From NCBI RefSeq assembly GCF_022348185.1, contig NZ_JAKRFD010000006.1, positions 62,001 through 126,000 of the forward strand: a DNA stretch of 64,000 nucleotides, read 5' to 3'. Below are positions 27,410-35,082 of this stretch, piece after piece. Under the pieces are notes generated by a model. It did no database searches. It saw nothing but the letters and a program-made list of their open reading frames with translations, and had not been told where the DNA came from. The stretch's first letter is position 1; each line of letters begins with the position of its first letter. Source of the DNA: Epibacterium sp. Ofav1-8. Its GTDB lineage: Bacteria; Pseudomonadota; Alphaproteobacteria; Rhodobacterales; Rhodobacteraceae. Position numbers and translations under genes: made by a program.

Positions 27410-29184
27410 GCACCGTCCTGGGGCCGCATGTCGTCGGGTGAGATGCCTGCGACCTCGACCGGTTTCTTCATGGCGTCGCGGCGGAAGGGCTCGCCCAGTT
27501 CCTGGTTGATCAAAGCCTCGATCAGCGTTGTGGTGCCGTTCTTCTGGTCTTCGATCGCCTGATGCAGCGCGCTTGTCAGTTCGTCCATGGTGCGGGCCAC
27601 GACACCTTTGAGGCCGCAGGCGCTCGCGATGCCGGCGTAGGAGACTTTGGTATCAAGCTCGGTGCCGACAAAATTGTCGTCGAACCACAGGGTCGAATTG
27701 CGCTTTTCCGCGCCCCATTGATAGTTGCGGAACACCACTTGGGTGATTGCCGGCCATTCCTCGCGCCCGATGGCGGTGAGCTCATTGACCGCAATCCCGA
27801 AGGCGCCGTCGCCGGCAAACCCCACGACGGGCGTGTCCGGACAGCCGATCTTGGCGCCCATGATCGCGGGCAGGCCATAGCCGCAGGGGCCGAACAGGCC
27901 CGGCGCCAGGTATTTTCGGCCGGCCTCGAACGCGGGGTAGGCATTGCCGATGGCGCAGTTGTTGCCGATGTCCGAGGAGATGATCGCCTCTGTCGGCAGG
28001 GCGGATTGGATCGCGCGCCAGGCCATGCGGGGGCTCATCCAGTCGGGCTTGTCCGCGCGGGCGCGCTGGTTCCAGCTGGTGCCCGGATCGTCGTCCTCGT
28101 GATCCATCGAGGCGAGCTGCTGCGCCCAGCGAGATTTGGTCTCGGCAATCTTGGCCTTGCGCGCCGCGCGACCCGCATCGCCCGCCGTCTCCGAAAGCTG
28201 GTCGAGGATGCCCGAGGCCACTTTGGCGGCATCACCGACGATGCCGACACTCACGGGTTTGGTCAGGCCGATGCGATCCGGATTGATGTCGACCTGGATG
28301 ATCCTGGCCTCACTGGGCCAATACTCCATGCCGTAACCAGGCAGGGTGGAGAAGGGGTTGAGGCGGGTGCCGAGACAGAGCACCACGTCGGCCTCCTTGA
28401 TCAGTTCCATACCTGCCTTGGAGCCGTTGTAGCCCAGCGGGCCGGCAAACAGGGGATGGGACCCGGGAAAGGCATCATTGTGCTGATAGCCCACACAGAC
28501 GGGCGCATCGAGCCGTTCGGCCAGCGCCATGGAGGCGGCAATCCCTCCCTTTGACAGGACCACACCCGCGCCGTTCAGGATCACCGGATTCTGCGCGGAG
28601 GACAGCAGCGCGGCAGCCTGGGTCACCGCGTGTTCGCCCCCGGCAGGACGCTCAAATTCGACAATGGCCGGCAGGGCAATGTCGACGACCTGGGTCCACA
28701 TGTCACGCGGGATATTGATCTGTGCCGGTGCAGAGGCGCGTTTGGCCTGCATGATGACGCGGTTCAGCACTTCGCAAACACGCGAGGGATCGCGGACCTC
28801 CTCCTGATAGGCGACCATGTCCTCGAACAGTTTCATCTGTTCGACCTCCTGAAAACCGCCCTGACCGATGGTCTTGTTGGCGGCCTGCGGCGTCACAAGA
28901 AGAAGCGGCGTGTGGTTCCAGTAGGCGGTCTTCACAGCGGTGACGAAATTGGTGATGCCGGGGCCGTTCTGGGCGATCATCATGGACATCTTGCCGGTGG
29001 CGCGCGTGTAGCCGTCGGCCATCATGCCGGCAGAGCCTTCATGCGCGCAGTCCCAGAAGGTGATGCCCGCCTTGGGAAAGAGATCGGAAATCGGCATCAT
29101 GGCGGAGCCGATGATCCCGAAGGCATGCTCGATGCCATGCATCTGGAGAGTTTTGACAAAGGCTTCTTCGGTGGTCATGCGCAT
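27406..29184 (-). CDS. xsc: sulfoacetaldehyde acetyltransferase
   Basis: A 592-residue thiamine diphosphate enzyme that converts sulfoacetaldehyde and phosphate to acetyl phosphate and sulfite, the desulfonation step of taurine breakdown. The N-terminus MRMTTEEAFVKTLQMHGIEHAFGIIGSAMMP and the IGQGGFQEVEQM segment are typical of Xsc rather than acetolactate synthase. The cofactor motif is GDGAFGIAVNELTAIGREEW with NYQWGAEKRN. Length equals characterised Xsc proteins. The start at 29184 has AGGAG nine bases upstream. It heads an operon with the TauE-like gene and ackA. TauR-type repeats lie about 90 bases upstream. Confidence 0.95.
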   Translation of the reverse strand: MRMTTEEAFVKTLQMHGIEHAFGIIGSAMMPISDLFPKAGITFWDCAHEGSAGMMADGYTRATGKMSMMIAQNGPGITNFVTAVKTAYWNHTPLLLVTPQAANKTIGQGGFQEVEQMKLFEDMVAYQEEVRDPSRVCEVLNRVIMQAKRASAPAQINIPRDMWTQVVDIALPAIVEFERPAGGEHAVTQAAALLSSAQNPVILNGAGVVLSKGGIAASMALAERLDAPVCVGYQHNDAFPGSHPLFAGPLGYNGSKAGMELIKEADVVLCLGTRLNPFSTLPGYGMEYWPSEARIIQVDINPDRIGLTKPVSVGIVGDAAKVASGILDQLSETAGDAGRAARKAKIAETKSRWAQQLASMDHEDDDPGTSWNQRARADKPDWMSPRMAWRAIQSALPTEAIISSDIGNNCAIGNAYPAFEAGRKYLAPGLFGPCGYGLPAIMGAKIGCPDTPVVGFAGDGAFGIAVNELTAIGREEWPAITQVVFRNYQWGAEKRNSTLWFDDNFVGTELDTKVSYAGIASACGLKGVVARTMDELTSALHQAIEDQKNGTTTLIEALINQELGEPFRRDAMKKPVEVAGISPDDMRPQDGA

Positions 29185-29269
29185 GGATGCGGTCTCCTGT
29201 TGGTCTCGCGGCCATAGGTCCGGAGGAGATGGGTCTTTGTTCCGGTTTAGGCGGGGGCATGCAGAGGCG

Positions 29270-29301
29270 TTAGGGCCAGTTTCGCGGTGCCGTAGTGCCA
29301 G
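29270..29301 (-). promoter_or_regulatory. TauR-type direct repeats upstream of xsc
   Basis: On the minus strand CTGGCACTAC (29301-29292) and CTGGCCCTAA (29279-29270) are direct repeats 22 bases apart, start to start. They resemble the CTGGAC(C/T)TAA repeats I recall as TauR sites in Rhodobacter capsulatus. The same 22-base register occurs before tauR. Confidence 0.65.
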
Positions 29302-29338
29302 CCTGATCGCATCTCTTGCGATGGCGGAGGGCAAGAAG

Positions 29339-29479
29339 GGGGGCGCTCCCGCCCCTTCGCAGATCGCATCAAAGATGCTTCGCTCAGGGTTGGGCCCGGC
29401 GCCGCGCTTTAGCGCGGCGCCGGGCCCAACGGGACGCGGTGTTTCGTCAGAAACGCCAAGGACGGGCGGGAGCTCCCCC
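29339..29479. repeat. head-to-head pair of three-hairpin repeats with 19-bp central palindrome
   Basis: The core GGGGGCGCTCCCGCC (29339-29353) is followed by a small hairpin GCATC-AAA-GATGC (29366-29378) and then by GTTGGGCCCGGCGCCGCGC (29389-29407). That last piece pairs perfectly with 29412-29430 across a TTTA loop. On the minus strand a second copy begins with GGGGGAGCTCCCGCC (29479-29465) and has its own hairpin GTTTC-TGAC-GAAAC. Both copies share the central palindrome. The pair fills most of the gap between xsc and the end of tauR and may end tauR transcription. Confidence 0.8.
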
Positions 29480-29516
29480 GGCGGGCGTTCGAGGGCTGGG
29501 GGAAAGCCGGGATTGG

Positions 29517-30983
29517 TCAGGGACGGAAGGTGCGGATTGCATCGGCAACATGGGCAATGCCCTGCGGGATGCGGTCAGCGGCGATAGAGGAATAGCCGAG
29601 CCGATAGAAGTTGTGGCGCCGGGTCTCGCGCGCAAAGAATGGCGCGCCGGGTTCGATCAGAACACCTTTATCGCGCAGCCCGTCGCCCAGGTGCCCCATA
29701 TCCACATGATCGGGCGCCTGCATCCAGAGCGAGGAACCGCCATAGAGGTTGCGGTCTGCGGGTGTCAGGCCATGGGTTGCCATCGCCTCCTCCAGGACCG
29801 CACGGCGTTCCTGCAACACCTTTGCGGTGCGGCGGATCTGCGCGTCGTAATGGCCGAGCGACAGGAAGTAGGCGACGGTTCTCTGGATATGTCCCGGCGG
29901 ATGGCGCAGTACATTTGCGCGCAATGCCCGGGCCTGGCGAATGAAGGGTTCGGAGCCGACGAGGTACCCAAGACGGAGGCCCGGAAACAGGGATTTTGAG
30001 AAACTGCCGAGATAGATCACACGCCCGTCGCTGTCGATCGACTTCAACGCGGGCGAGGGCTGGGTCCGAAAGGACATTTCGAACTCATAGTCATCTTCGA
30101 CCACGATCGCATCGATGTCTCGGGCGCGATCGAGCAGAGCTTTGCGCCGCGCCATTGGCATGGTCGCCGTGGTCGGGCTCTGATGGCTGGGGGTGGTGAA
30201 GACGACATCCGTGTCCGCGGCGATCTGCTCGGGCGGCAGCCCGTCCCTGTCCACTCCGATCACGTCGAGTGCGCTGCCCGTGTGGCTGAGTTGATCGCGC
30301 AGCGTATAGTAGCTGGGATCCTCGATCGCCGCCTTGCGTCCCGGTTGCAGCAAGAGCTGCACAACTGTCCAGAGCGCATTCTGCGCGCCGAGCGTGATCA
30401 GGATTTCCTCGGGGCGGGCGATGATCCCGCGGCGGGGCAGCGTGTGGCGCGCGATATATTCGATCAGGAGCGGATCATCCTGATCGAAGTAGTCCCCTGT
30501 CATCGCGGCGAAATCCTTTTGCCCCAACGCGCGCAGGGCGCAGAGCCGCCAGTTCGCGTGGTCAAACAGGCTGGCATCGGCCTGCCCATAGATGAACGGG
30601 TAGCGATAGCTGCGCCAGTCTTTCGGTTTGCGCGGGGTATCACCACCCGTAAACGTCCGGGTGATGGTGCGGTTCCAGTCGACCCGTTCCTGTCGGCGTT
30701 CCGTCGGGGCAAAGGAGGGGGGCACCGGGGCTGTTTCCGATACGAAGAACCCGGAACGCCCACGCGCCATCAGGTAGTCATTCGCCACCAGCTCGGTGTA
30801 GGCCAGCGTCACCGTGATGCGGCTGACCCCGAGATGCGCGGCGAGTTTCCGCGACGAGGGCAGTTTTTCCCCGGCTCGAAACCGTCCGGAGAGGATGCCA
30901 GCAGCGATCATCTCCTGGATCTGAGCCTGGAGTGTGCCCTGCGCGTCGGGATTGAGGAAAAAGGTCTCGACTGAGATAGCCAT
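29517..30983 (-). CDS. tauR: MocR/GntR-type transcriptional regulator of taurine use (TauR)
   Basis: A 488-residue regulator. Residues 15-80 form a GntR winged helix (LQAQIQEMIAAGILSGRFRAGEKLPSSRKLAAHLGVSRITVTLAYTEL). The rest is an aminotransferase class I fold with PLP features (TLGAQNALWTVVQLL, VEDDYEFEMSF, YLGSFSKSLFPGLRLGYLV, where the Lys of SFSKS would bind PLP). TauR activates taurine genes in Rhodobacter relatives. Its place between xsc and tpa, with matching binding sites at all three genes, supports the name. The start at 30983 (MAISVETFF) is an ATG; a GTG nine bases upstream is possible, and the ribosome-binding site is weak in both cases. Confidence 0.88.
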   Translation of the reverse strand: MAISVETFFLNPDAQGTLQAQIQEMIAAGILSGRFRAGEKLPSSRKLAAHLGVSRITVTLAYTELVANDYLMARGRSGFFVSETAPVPPSFAPTERRQERVDWNRTITRTFTGGDTPRKPKDWRSYRYPFIYGQADASLFDHANWRLCALRALGQKDFAAMTGDYFDQDDPLLIEYIARHTLPRRGIIARPEEILITLGAQNALWTVVQLLLQPGRKAAIEDPSYYTLRDQLSHTGSALDVIGVDRDGLPPEQIAADTDVVFTTPSHQSPTTATMPMARRKALLDRARDIDAIVVEDDYEFEMSFRTQPSPALKSIDSDGRVIYLGSFSKSLFPGLRLGYLVGSEPFIRQARALRANVLRHPPGHIQRTVAYFLSLGHYDAQIRRTAKVLQERRAVLEEAMATHGLTPADRNLYGGSSLWMQAPDHVDMGHLGDGLRDKGVLIEPGAPFFARETRRHNFYRLGYSSIAADRIPQGIAHVADAIRTFRP

Positions 30984-30998
30984 GCGGCACACCGTAAT

Positions 30999-31030
30999 CT
31001 GGACTTAAGCCTGTGGCAATCTGGACTGCG
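30999..31030 (+). promoter_or_regulatory. TauR-type direct repeats upstream of tauR
   Basis: CTGGACTTAA (30999-31008) exactly fits the TauR half-site consensus as I recall it, and CTGGACTGCG (31021-31030) repeats its first seven bases 22 bases later. They lie 16 bases upstream of the tauR start, so autoregulation is likely. Confidence 0.7.
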
Positions 31031-31137
31031 ACTCTTAAGCGCCGTTTTTCGCCGCGTGTGCAAGTTTCAATCGCAGCAGTCGGTTATCGGACTTCTGGGT
31101 CCGAAAGAAATCGGACATTGAATCCCTCCTAAAAAAA

Positions 31138-31157
31138 CTATAAAACTAGTTTTGTAG
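31138..31157. promoter_or_regulatory. ArsR-family operator
   Basis: CTATAAAACTAGTTTTGTAG is a 20-base inverted repeat with one mismatched pair, 20 bases before the ArsR start codon in an AT-rich promoter. Its position would let the regulator block its own operon. Binding is inferred from place and symmetry. Confidence 0.6.
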
Positions 31158-31177
31158 AATCAATTTGGAGCAGTCAC

Positions 31178-31501
31178 ATGGATCTGTCCCTCGCAGCCCA
31201 GGGCTTTGCCGCCATGGGTGCAGAAGCACGGCTCGAGGTCCTGCGCGTTTTGGTGCGTGCGGGTGAAACGGGTTTGACAGTGGGTGAGGTGCGCGACCGC
31301 ACCGGTATCGCGGCCTCGACACTGGCGCATCATCTGAAATTCCTCGCTGCAGCCGAGGTGGTGGTGCAGGAAAAAGCCGGCCGCAGCACGATCTGCCGGG
31401 CGAATTTCGACCACCTTCAAAGCCTTGCAGGGTTCATCCTGAGCGAATGCTGCCAGGATGCGGAAATGGGCTTCAATGGAAAGGTTGCGAACGATGGCTG
31501 A
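31178..31501 (+). CDS. ArsR-family transcriptional repressor
   Basis: A 107-residue winged-helix protein: AAQGFAAMGAEARLEVLRVLVRAG, then the recognition region GIAASTLAHHLKFLAAAEVVVQEKAGRSTICRANF. Three Cys (one in TICRANF and a CC pair near the end in LSECCQDAE) could sense metal, arsenite or reactive sulfur, but no standard metal motif (ELCVCDL) is present. It overlaps the permease gene by eight bases and is divergent from tauR. The place inside a sulfur region makes a persulfide sensor possible, a guess. Confidence 0.88.
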   Translation: MDLSLAAQGFAAMGAEARLEVLRVLVRAGETGLTVGEVRDRTGIAASTLAHHLKFLAAAEVVVQEKAGRSTICRANFDHLQSLAGFILSECCQDAEMGFNGKVANDG

Positions 31502-32525
31502 TACATCTCTTTCTCCTCGCCCGATGCGCGCCGCTTGGGGCTGGGTGCAAAGCCCATGGACGCTTGGAGCGCTGATCCTTCTTGTGGTGGCGCTTCTGGA
31601 TGGTGCAAATTTCTGGCCGGTGCTGACATTTGCGGCTGCGGCGCTTTTGTCGACATCCAAATACATTCTCTTTGCGGTGACGCTTCTGGCCTATCTGAAG
31701 GCCACAGGCGCGGAAGCACTGGTCGCGCGGGCCTTTGTGGGGCGCGAGACCCGGATGATCTTCTTTGCAGCCCTTCTGGGCGGGCTGGCTCCGTTCTGTT
31801 CCTGCGAGGTGATCCCGTTTATTGCCGGGCTTCTGGCGCTGGGTGCGCCATTGGCAGCGGTGATGGCGTTTTGGTTGTCCTCCCCGCTGATCGATCCGCC
31901 AACCCTGTTGATCACGGCAGCGGCTCTTGGCTGGCCCTTTGCCATCGCCAAGGCGGTGAGCGCGGTGGCGCTGGGCCTCTTTGGTGGGTTCATCATAAAA
32001 GCGCTGCGCGGTGGCGGGCTGTTTGCGCAGCCCCTGAAGAACGAGCCGGTCAAAAGCTGCTGTGGGTGCGGCACGCCCAAGGCTGAACAACAACCCAACT
32101 GGCGGTTCTGGCAAGAGGCCGAGCGGCGCGATACTTTCCGCAGTCAGTTTGTGGAAAACGCTCTGTTCCTGCTGAAGTGGCTCGCCTTTGCCTATGTGCT
32201 GGAAGCGCTCCTGGTGACATATGTGCGCCCCGAGTGGATTGCTTCGCTGGTCGGGGGCGAGGGAGTAGTGCCAATCGCAACCGCCGCTTTGGTCGGGATG
32301 CCTGCGTATCTGAACTCTTATGTAGCGCCGCCGCTGCTGGCCGGATTGATGACCCAAGGCATGAGCGCTGGTGCGGCGCTGGCCTTTATGGTGGCTGGTG
32401 CCGTGAGTTCGATCCCGGCGATGGCAGCGGTCTGGTCGCTGGTCAAGCCACGGGTCTTTGCCACCTATCTGGCGTTGGGTGTTTCCGGAGCGATCCTGTC
32501 GGGCGTCGTGTTCCAGATGATCTGA
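31494..32525 (+). CDS. YraQ/DUF318-type permease
   Basis: A 343-residue membrane protein with about eight helices. Family marks are PFCSCEVIPFIAGLLALGAPLAAVMAFWLSSPLIDP in the first half and GMPAYLNSYVAPPLLAGLMTQGMSAGAALAFMVAGA in the second. A cytosolic loop carries SCCGCGTPKAE. Together with the CSC motif, this suggests a thiol or metal-linked substrate. Relatives paired with ArsR are called arsenic or unknown permeases. The ATG at 31494 sits inside the end of arsR, so translation is coupled. A three-hairpin repeat starts 14 bases after the stop. Confidence 0.85.
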   Translation: MADTSLSPRPMRAAWGWVQSPWTLGALILLVVALLDGANFWPVLTFAAAALLSTSKYILFAVTLLAYLKATGAEALVARAFVGRETRMIFFAALLGGLAPFCSCEVIPFIAGLLALGAPLAAVMAFWLSSPLIDPPTLLITAAALGWPFAIAKAVSAVALGLFGGFIIKALRGGGLFAQPLKNEPVKSCCGCGTPKAEQQPNWRFWQEAERRDTFRSQFVENALFLLKWLAFAYVLEALLVTYVRPEWIASLVGGEGVVPIATAALVGMPAYLNSYVAPPLLAGLMTQGMSAGAALAFMVAGAVSSIPAMAAVWSLVKPRVFATYLALGVSGAILSGVVFQMI

Positions 32526-32538
32526 AAGCGAGCGCGGC

Positions 32539-32605
32539 GGGGGTGCTCCCGCCGACTCAGGCCCCATGCTGACGCATGCGACATGAGTCGTTGGGCCGCG
32601 CGCCT
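32539..32605 (+). repeat. three-hairpin repeat, copy 3
   Basis: The core GGGGGTGCTCCCGCC (32539-32553) forms a hairpin with the bases just before it. It is followed by CATGC-TGAC-GCATG (32565-32578) and GTTGGGCC (32590-32597) with a short GC palindrome after it. The distance from core to GTTGGG is 51 bases, against 49-50 in the other copies. It directly follows the permease stop and may act as its terminator. Confidence 0.65.
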
Positions 32606-32737
32606 TCGGCACGGTTCTGCTGAGAAGGCTCTGAGGGGCAGGTGTGCCCGTCAGAGCCTATTTCGATTGTGTATAGAGGCGCGCGTCAAGGACAGGCCGC
32701 CCGATGGGCGGGGCCTTACGGCCTCCTTGACCCGCAC

Positions 32738-33319
32738 TCAGCGCATGGACATATGGGCGAGATTTGCACGCACCATGGGCCATTCTGCCGCGGTGATGGA
32801 ATAGACGGCCGTGTCGCGAATTGTCCCATTGGGCAGGATGCTATGTGCCCGCAGGATACCATCGAGTTTGGCGCCAAGGCGCTTGATCGCAGTGCGGCTC
32901 TGGCGGTTCAGCACATGAGTGCGAAACTCGACCGCAATGGCGTCTTTTGCCTCAAAGGCGTGGGTGAGCATGAGTTGTTTGATCTTGGTGTTGAGACCGG
33001 TGCGCTGCACCGATTTGCGATACCAGGTGGAGCCGATCTCGACGCGCCGATTGGTGTGATCGACATTCATATAGGTGGTCATCCCCACCGCGCGTCCTGT
33101 CGCATCAAGGATGGCAAAGGGAACCATGCTGCCCGCATCCTGAAGCGCGAGGCGACGGCTGATTTCCTGTTCAACGCCCTCCGGGGCAGGCACGGTTGTG
33201 TACCACAGGTGATGAAGAGCACCATCTGCGGCAGCCTCCACCAGTTCCGGCGTGTGGTCATACGTGAGCGGCGCAAGGCGTGCGCCCTCAGTCGAGAGGG
33301 AAATCGGGGTCATCCACAT
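32738..33319 (-). CDS. GNAT-family N-acetyltransferase (RimJ/RimL-like)
   Basis: A 193-residue acetyltransferase. The N-terminus LSTEGARLAPLTYDHTPELVEAAADG fits the RimJ/RimL subgroup. The acetyl-CoA region reads GSTWYRKSVQRTGLNTKIKQLMLTHAFE, and the end is NRQSRTAIKRLGAKLDGILR. Such proteins acetylate protein N-termini, aminoacyl compounds or antibiotics; the target is unknown. The start at 33319 (MWMTPIS) is uncertain since no good ribosome-binding site is visible; 33313 is also possible. It is codirectional with tpa but separated by a terminator-like hairpin. Confidence 0.82.
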   Translation of the reverse strand: MWMTPISLSTEGARLAPLTYDHTPELVEAAADGALHHLWYTTVPAPEGVEQEISRRLALQDAGSMVPFAILDATGRAVGMTTYMNVDHTNRRVEIGSTWYRKSVQRTGLNTKIKQLMLTHAFEAKDAIAVEFRTHVLNRQSRTAIKRLGAKLDGILRAHSILPNGTIRDTAVYSITAAEWPMVRANLAHMSMR

Positions 33320-33365
33320 GAGGAGAGGCTTTCTGTCTTGGGTGGTCTGCCTCGTGGAATGAAAG

Positions 33366-33395
33366 AAAGGTGGCCCTGTGAAAAGAGCCACCTTT
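33366..33395 (-). terminator. terminator of tpa
   Basis: AAAGGTGGC and GCCACCTTT form a 9-base-pair stem with a 12-base loop, 30 bases beyond the tpa stop. It is followed on the minus strand by a T-rich stretch (CTTTC). Confidence 0.7.
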
Positions 33396-33424
33396 TGAAA
33401 ATTGCATCAGGCCAATTTCCAGCG

Positions 33425-34825
33425 TCAGCCGAAGACTGTTGTCAGAGCCTTGTCCACCGCATCGGTGATCTTGTCGATGTCATCGGCTGTGGCAATCAGA
33501 GCGGGCGAGAAGCACAGCGTGTTGTTGCGACCGGGCACCGAGCGGTTGGTGACGCCGATGATCACACCGTGCGTTCCGCATTCCGCCACGACTTTTTGCG
33601 CCAGCGCCTCGTCCACCGGCTCTTTGGTGTCGCGGTCGGTGACGAGTTCCGCGCCAAGGAACAGACCCTTGCCGCGCACATCGCCGATAACGGCGTGCTT
33701 TTCCTGCAAGGCCCGCAGGTTGGACATCATCCGCTCGCCCATCTTGGTGCAGTTCTCAAGGAGGTTTTCGTCCTCGATGATGCGCATGTTCTCCAGCGCT
33801 GCGGCGGGGCCTGCGGTGCAGCCGCCAAAGGTGGAGATGTCGCGGAAGTAGTTCATCTTGTCTGAGGCATCGTCCTTGAACAGATCAAAGACCTCCTCTG
33901 TTGTGACCATGCAGGCGATGGCGGCATAGCCGGAGGCGACGCCCTTGGCCATGGTCACGAAGTCGGGTTTGATGCCGTAGTGTTGATAGCCGAACCAATG
34001 GGTGCCGGTGCGCCCGATGCCGCAGACCACTTCGTCGATGTGCAGGAGCACGTCGTATTGCTTGCAGATCTCCTGCACGCGCGGCCAGTAGCCTTCGGGG
34101 GCCTCAATGACGCCACCGCCTGCGGTGACGGGTTCAAGGCAGAGCGCGCCAACCGTCTCGGGGCCTTCGCGCAGGATGACCTCTTCGATCAGATTGGCGG
34201 CGGCGATGCCGAAATCCGCACCCGAGAGATGATCCAGACCCAGCTCGTGCTTGCGGTATTCCATGCAATGCGGCACCCGCACAAAATCAGGTGCGAAGGG
34301 GCCGTATTGCGCGTTGCGCTCGTCCTGACCGCCTGCGGACATCGCCGCCAGGGTGGAGCCGTGGTAATCCCGATCGCGATAGAGGATCTTGGTTTTCTTG
34401 CCGCCGTATTTCTTGTGCGCGATCTGGCGCACCATCTTGAAGGCCTTCTCGTTGGCCTCGGAGCCGGAGTTGCAGTAGTAGACACGCGACATGCCGGGCA
34501 TCTTCTCGATCAGTTTTTCGGCATAAAGTGCGCCCGGCACAGAGCCTGCGGCCTGCGCGAAATAGCACATCTTCATCATCTGGTCGTAGACCGCCTTGCA
34601 GATGCTTTCGCGCCCATAGCCGACGTTTGCGGTCCAGACCGCACCGGACACCGCGTCGAGCCATTCCTTGCCGTTCTGGTCCCAAACGCGCATGCCCTTG
34701 CCCTCGACGATGATGCGGGGATCGGAGATTTCAAACGGTTTGTGCTGGACCAGATGGTGCCAGACATGGGCCTTGTCGGCCTCGATGACGTGGCTGAGGT
34801 CGTTGTCGCTGAACGTGCCATGCAT
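33425..34825 (-). CDS. tpa: taurine:pyruvate aminotransferase
   Basis: A 466-residue class III PLP aminotransferase that moves the amino group of taurine to pyruvate, giving sulfoacetaldehyde and alanine. Features: the start HGTFSDNDLSHVIEADKAHVWHHLVQHKPFE is characteristic of Tpa; YYCNSGSEANEKAFKMVRQIA binds the cofactor phosphate; LHIDEVVCGIGRTG holds the PLP-nitrogen Asp; and VTMAKGVASGYAAIA carries the Schiff-base Lys. It has AGGA upstream, TauR-type repeats about 100 bases before the start, and a terminator at its end, so it is a single-gene unit. Product flow to Xsc, coded 4 kb away, is the accepted pathway. Confidence 0.93.
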   Translation of the reverse strand: MHGTFSDNDLSHVIEADKAHVWHHLVQHKPFEISDPRIIVEGKGMRVWDQNGKEWLDAVSGAVWTANVGYGRESICKAVYDQMMKMCYFAQAAGSVPGALYAEKLIEKMPGMSRVYYCNSGSEANEKAFKMVRQIAHKKYGGKKTKILYRDRDYHGSTLAAMSAGGQDERNAQYGPFAPDFVRVPHCMEYRKHELGLDHLSGADFGIAAANLIEEVILREGPETVGALCLEPVTAGGGVIEAPEGYWPRVQEICKQYDVLLHIDEVVCGIGRTGTHWFGYQHYGIKPDFVTMAKGVASGYAAIACMVTTEEVFDLFKDDASDKMNYFRDISTFGGCTAGPAAALENMRIIEDENLLENCTKMGERMMSNLRALQEKHAVIGDVRGKGLFLGAELVTDRDTKEPVDEALAQKVVAECGTHGVIIGVTNRSVPGRNNTLCFSPALIATADDIDKITDAVDKALTTVFG

Positions 34826-34922
34826 GACATGTTCCTTTCTTGGCTACTCGGGGTTCGGTGGCCCGGCCGACGCGCGGACGGACTCGGTCAGTGATCACCA
34901 AAGAACAAAACCTCAGAGCGCG

Positions 34923-34955
34923 ATAGGGCCAGTTCAAGGTGAGAGTTGAGACCAA
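34923..34955 (-). promoter_or_regulatory. TauR-type direct repeats upstream of tpa
   Basis: On the minus strand TTGGTCTCAA (34955-34946) and CTGGCCCTAT (34932-34923) are direct repeats 23 bases apart. They match the half-sites before xsc and tauR at 7 or more of 10 positions. The spacing is one base longer than at the other two genes. Confidence 0.5.
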
Positions 34956-35082
34956 TTTGGAGCGCTGCTTGCAGAAAATTGCGACCAGAGCGGGGTGAAG
35001 TGCTTGAGCATGAACGCCCCTGACGGCAGGGTGATGCGGTCGCTGGCGCGCGCCCGCGCATCTGCATCAACGGGAGAATTCA

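Noticed and set aside
32738-33391. Longer form of the GNAT protein starting at 33391
   Set aside because: The added residues run through the tpa terminator hairpin and do not fit the family start.
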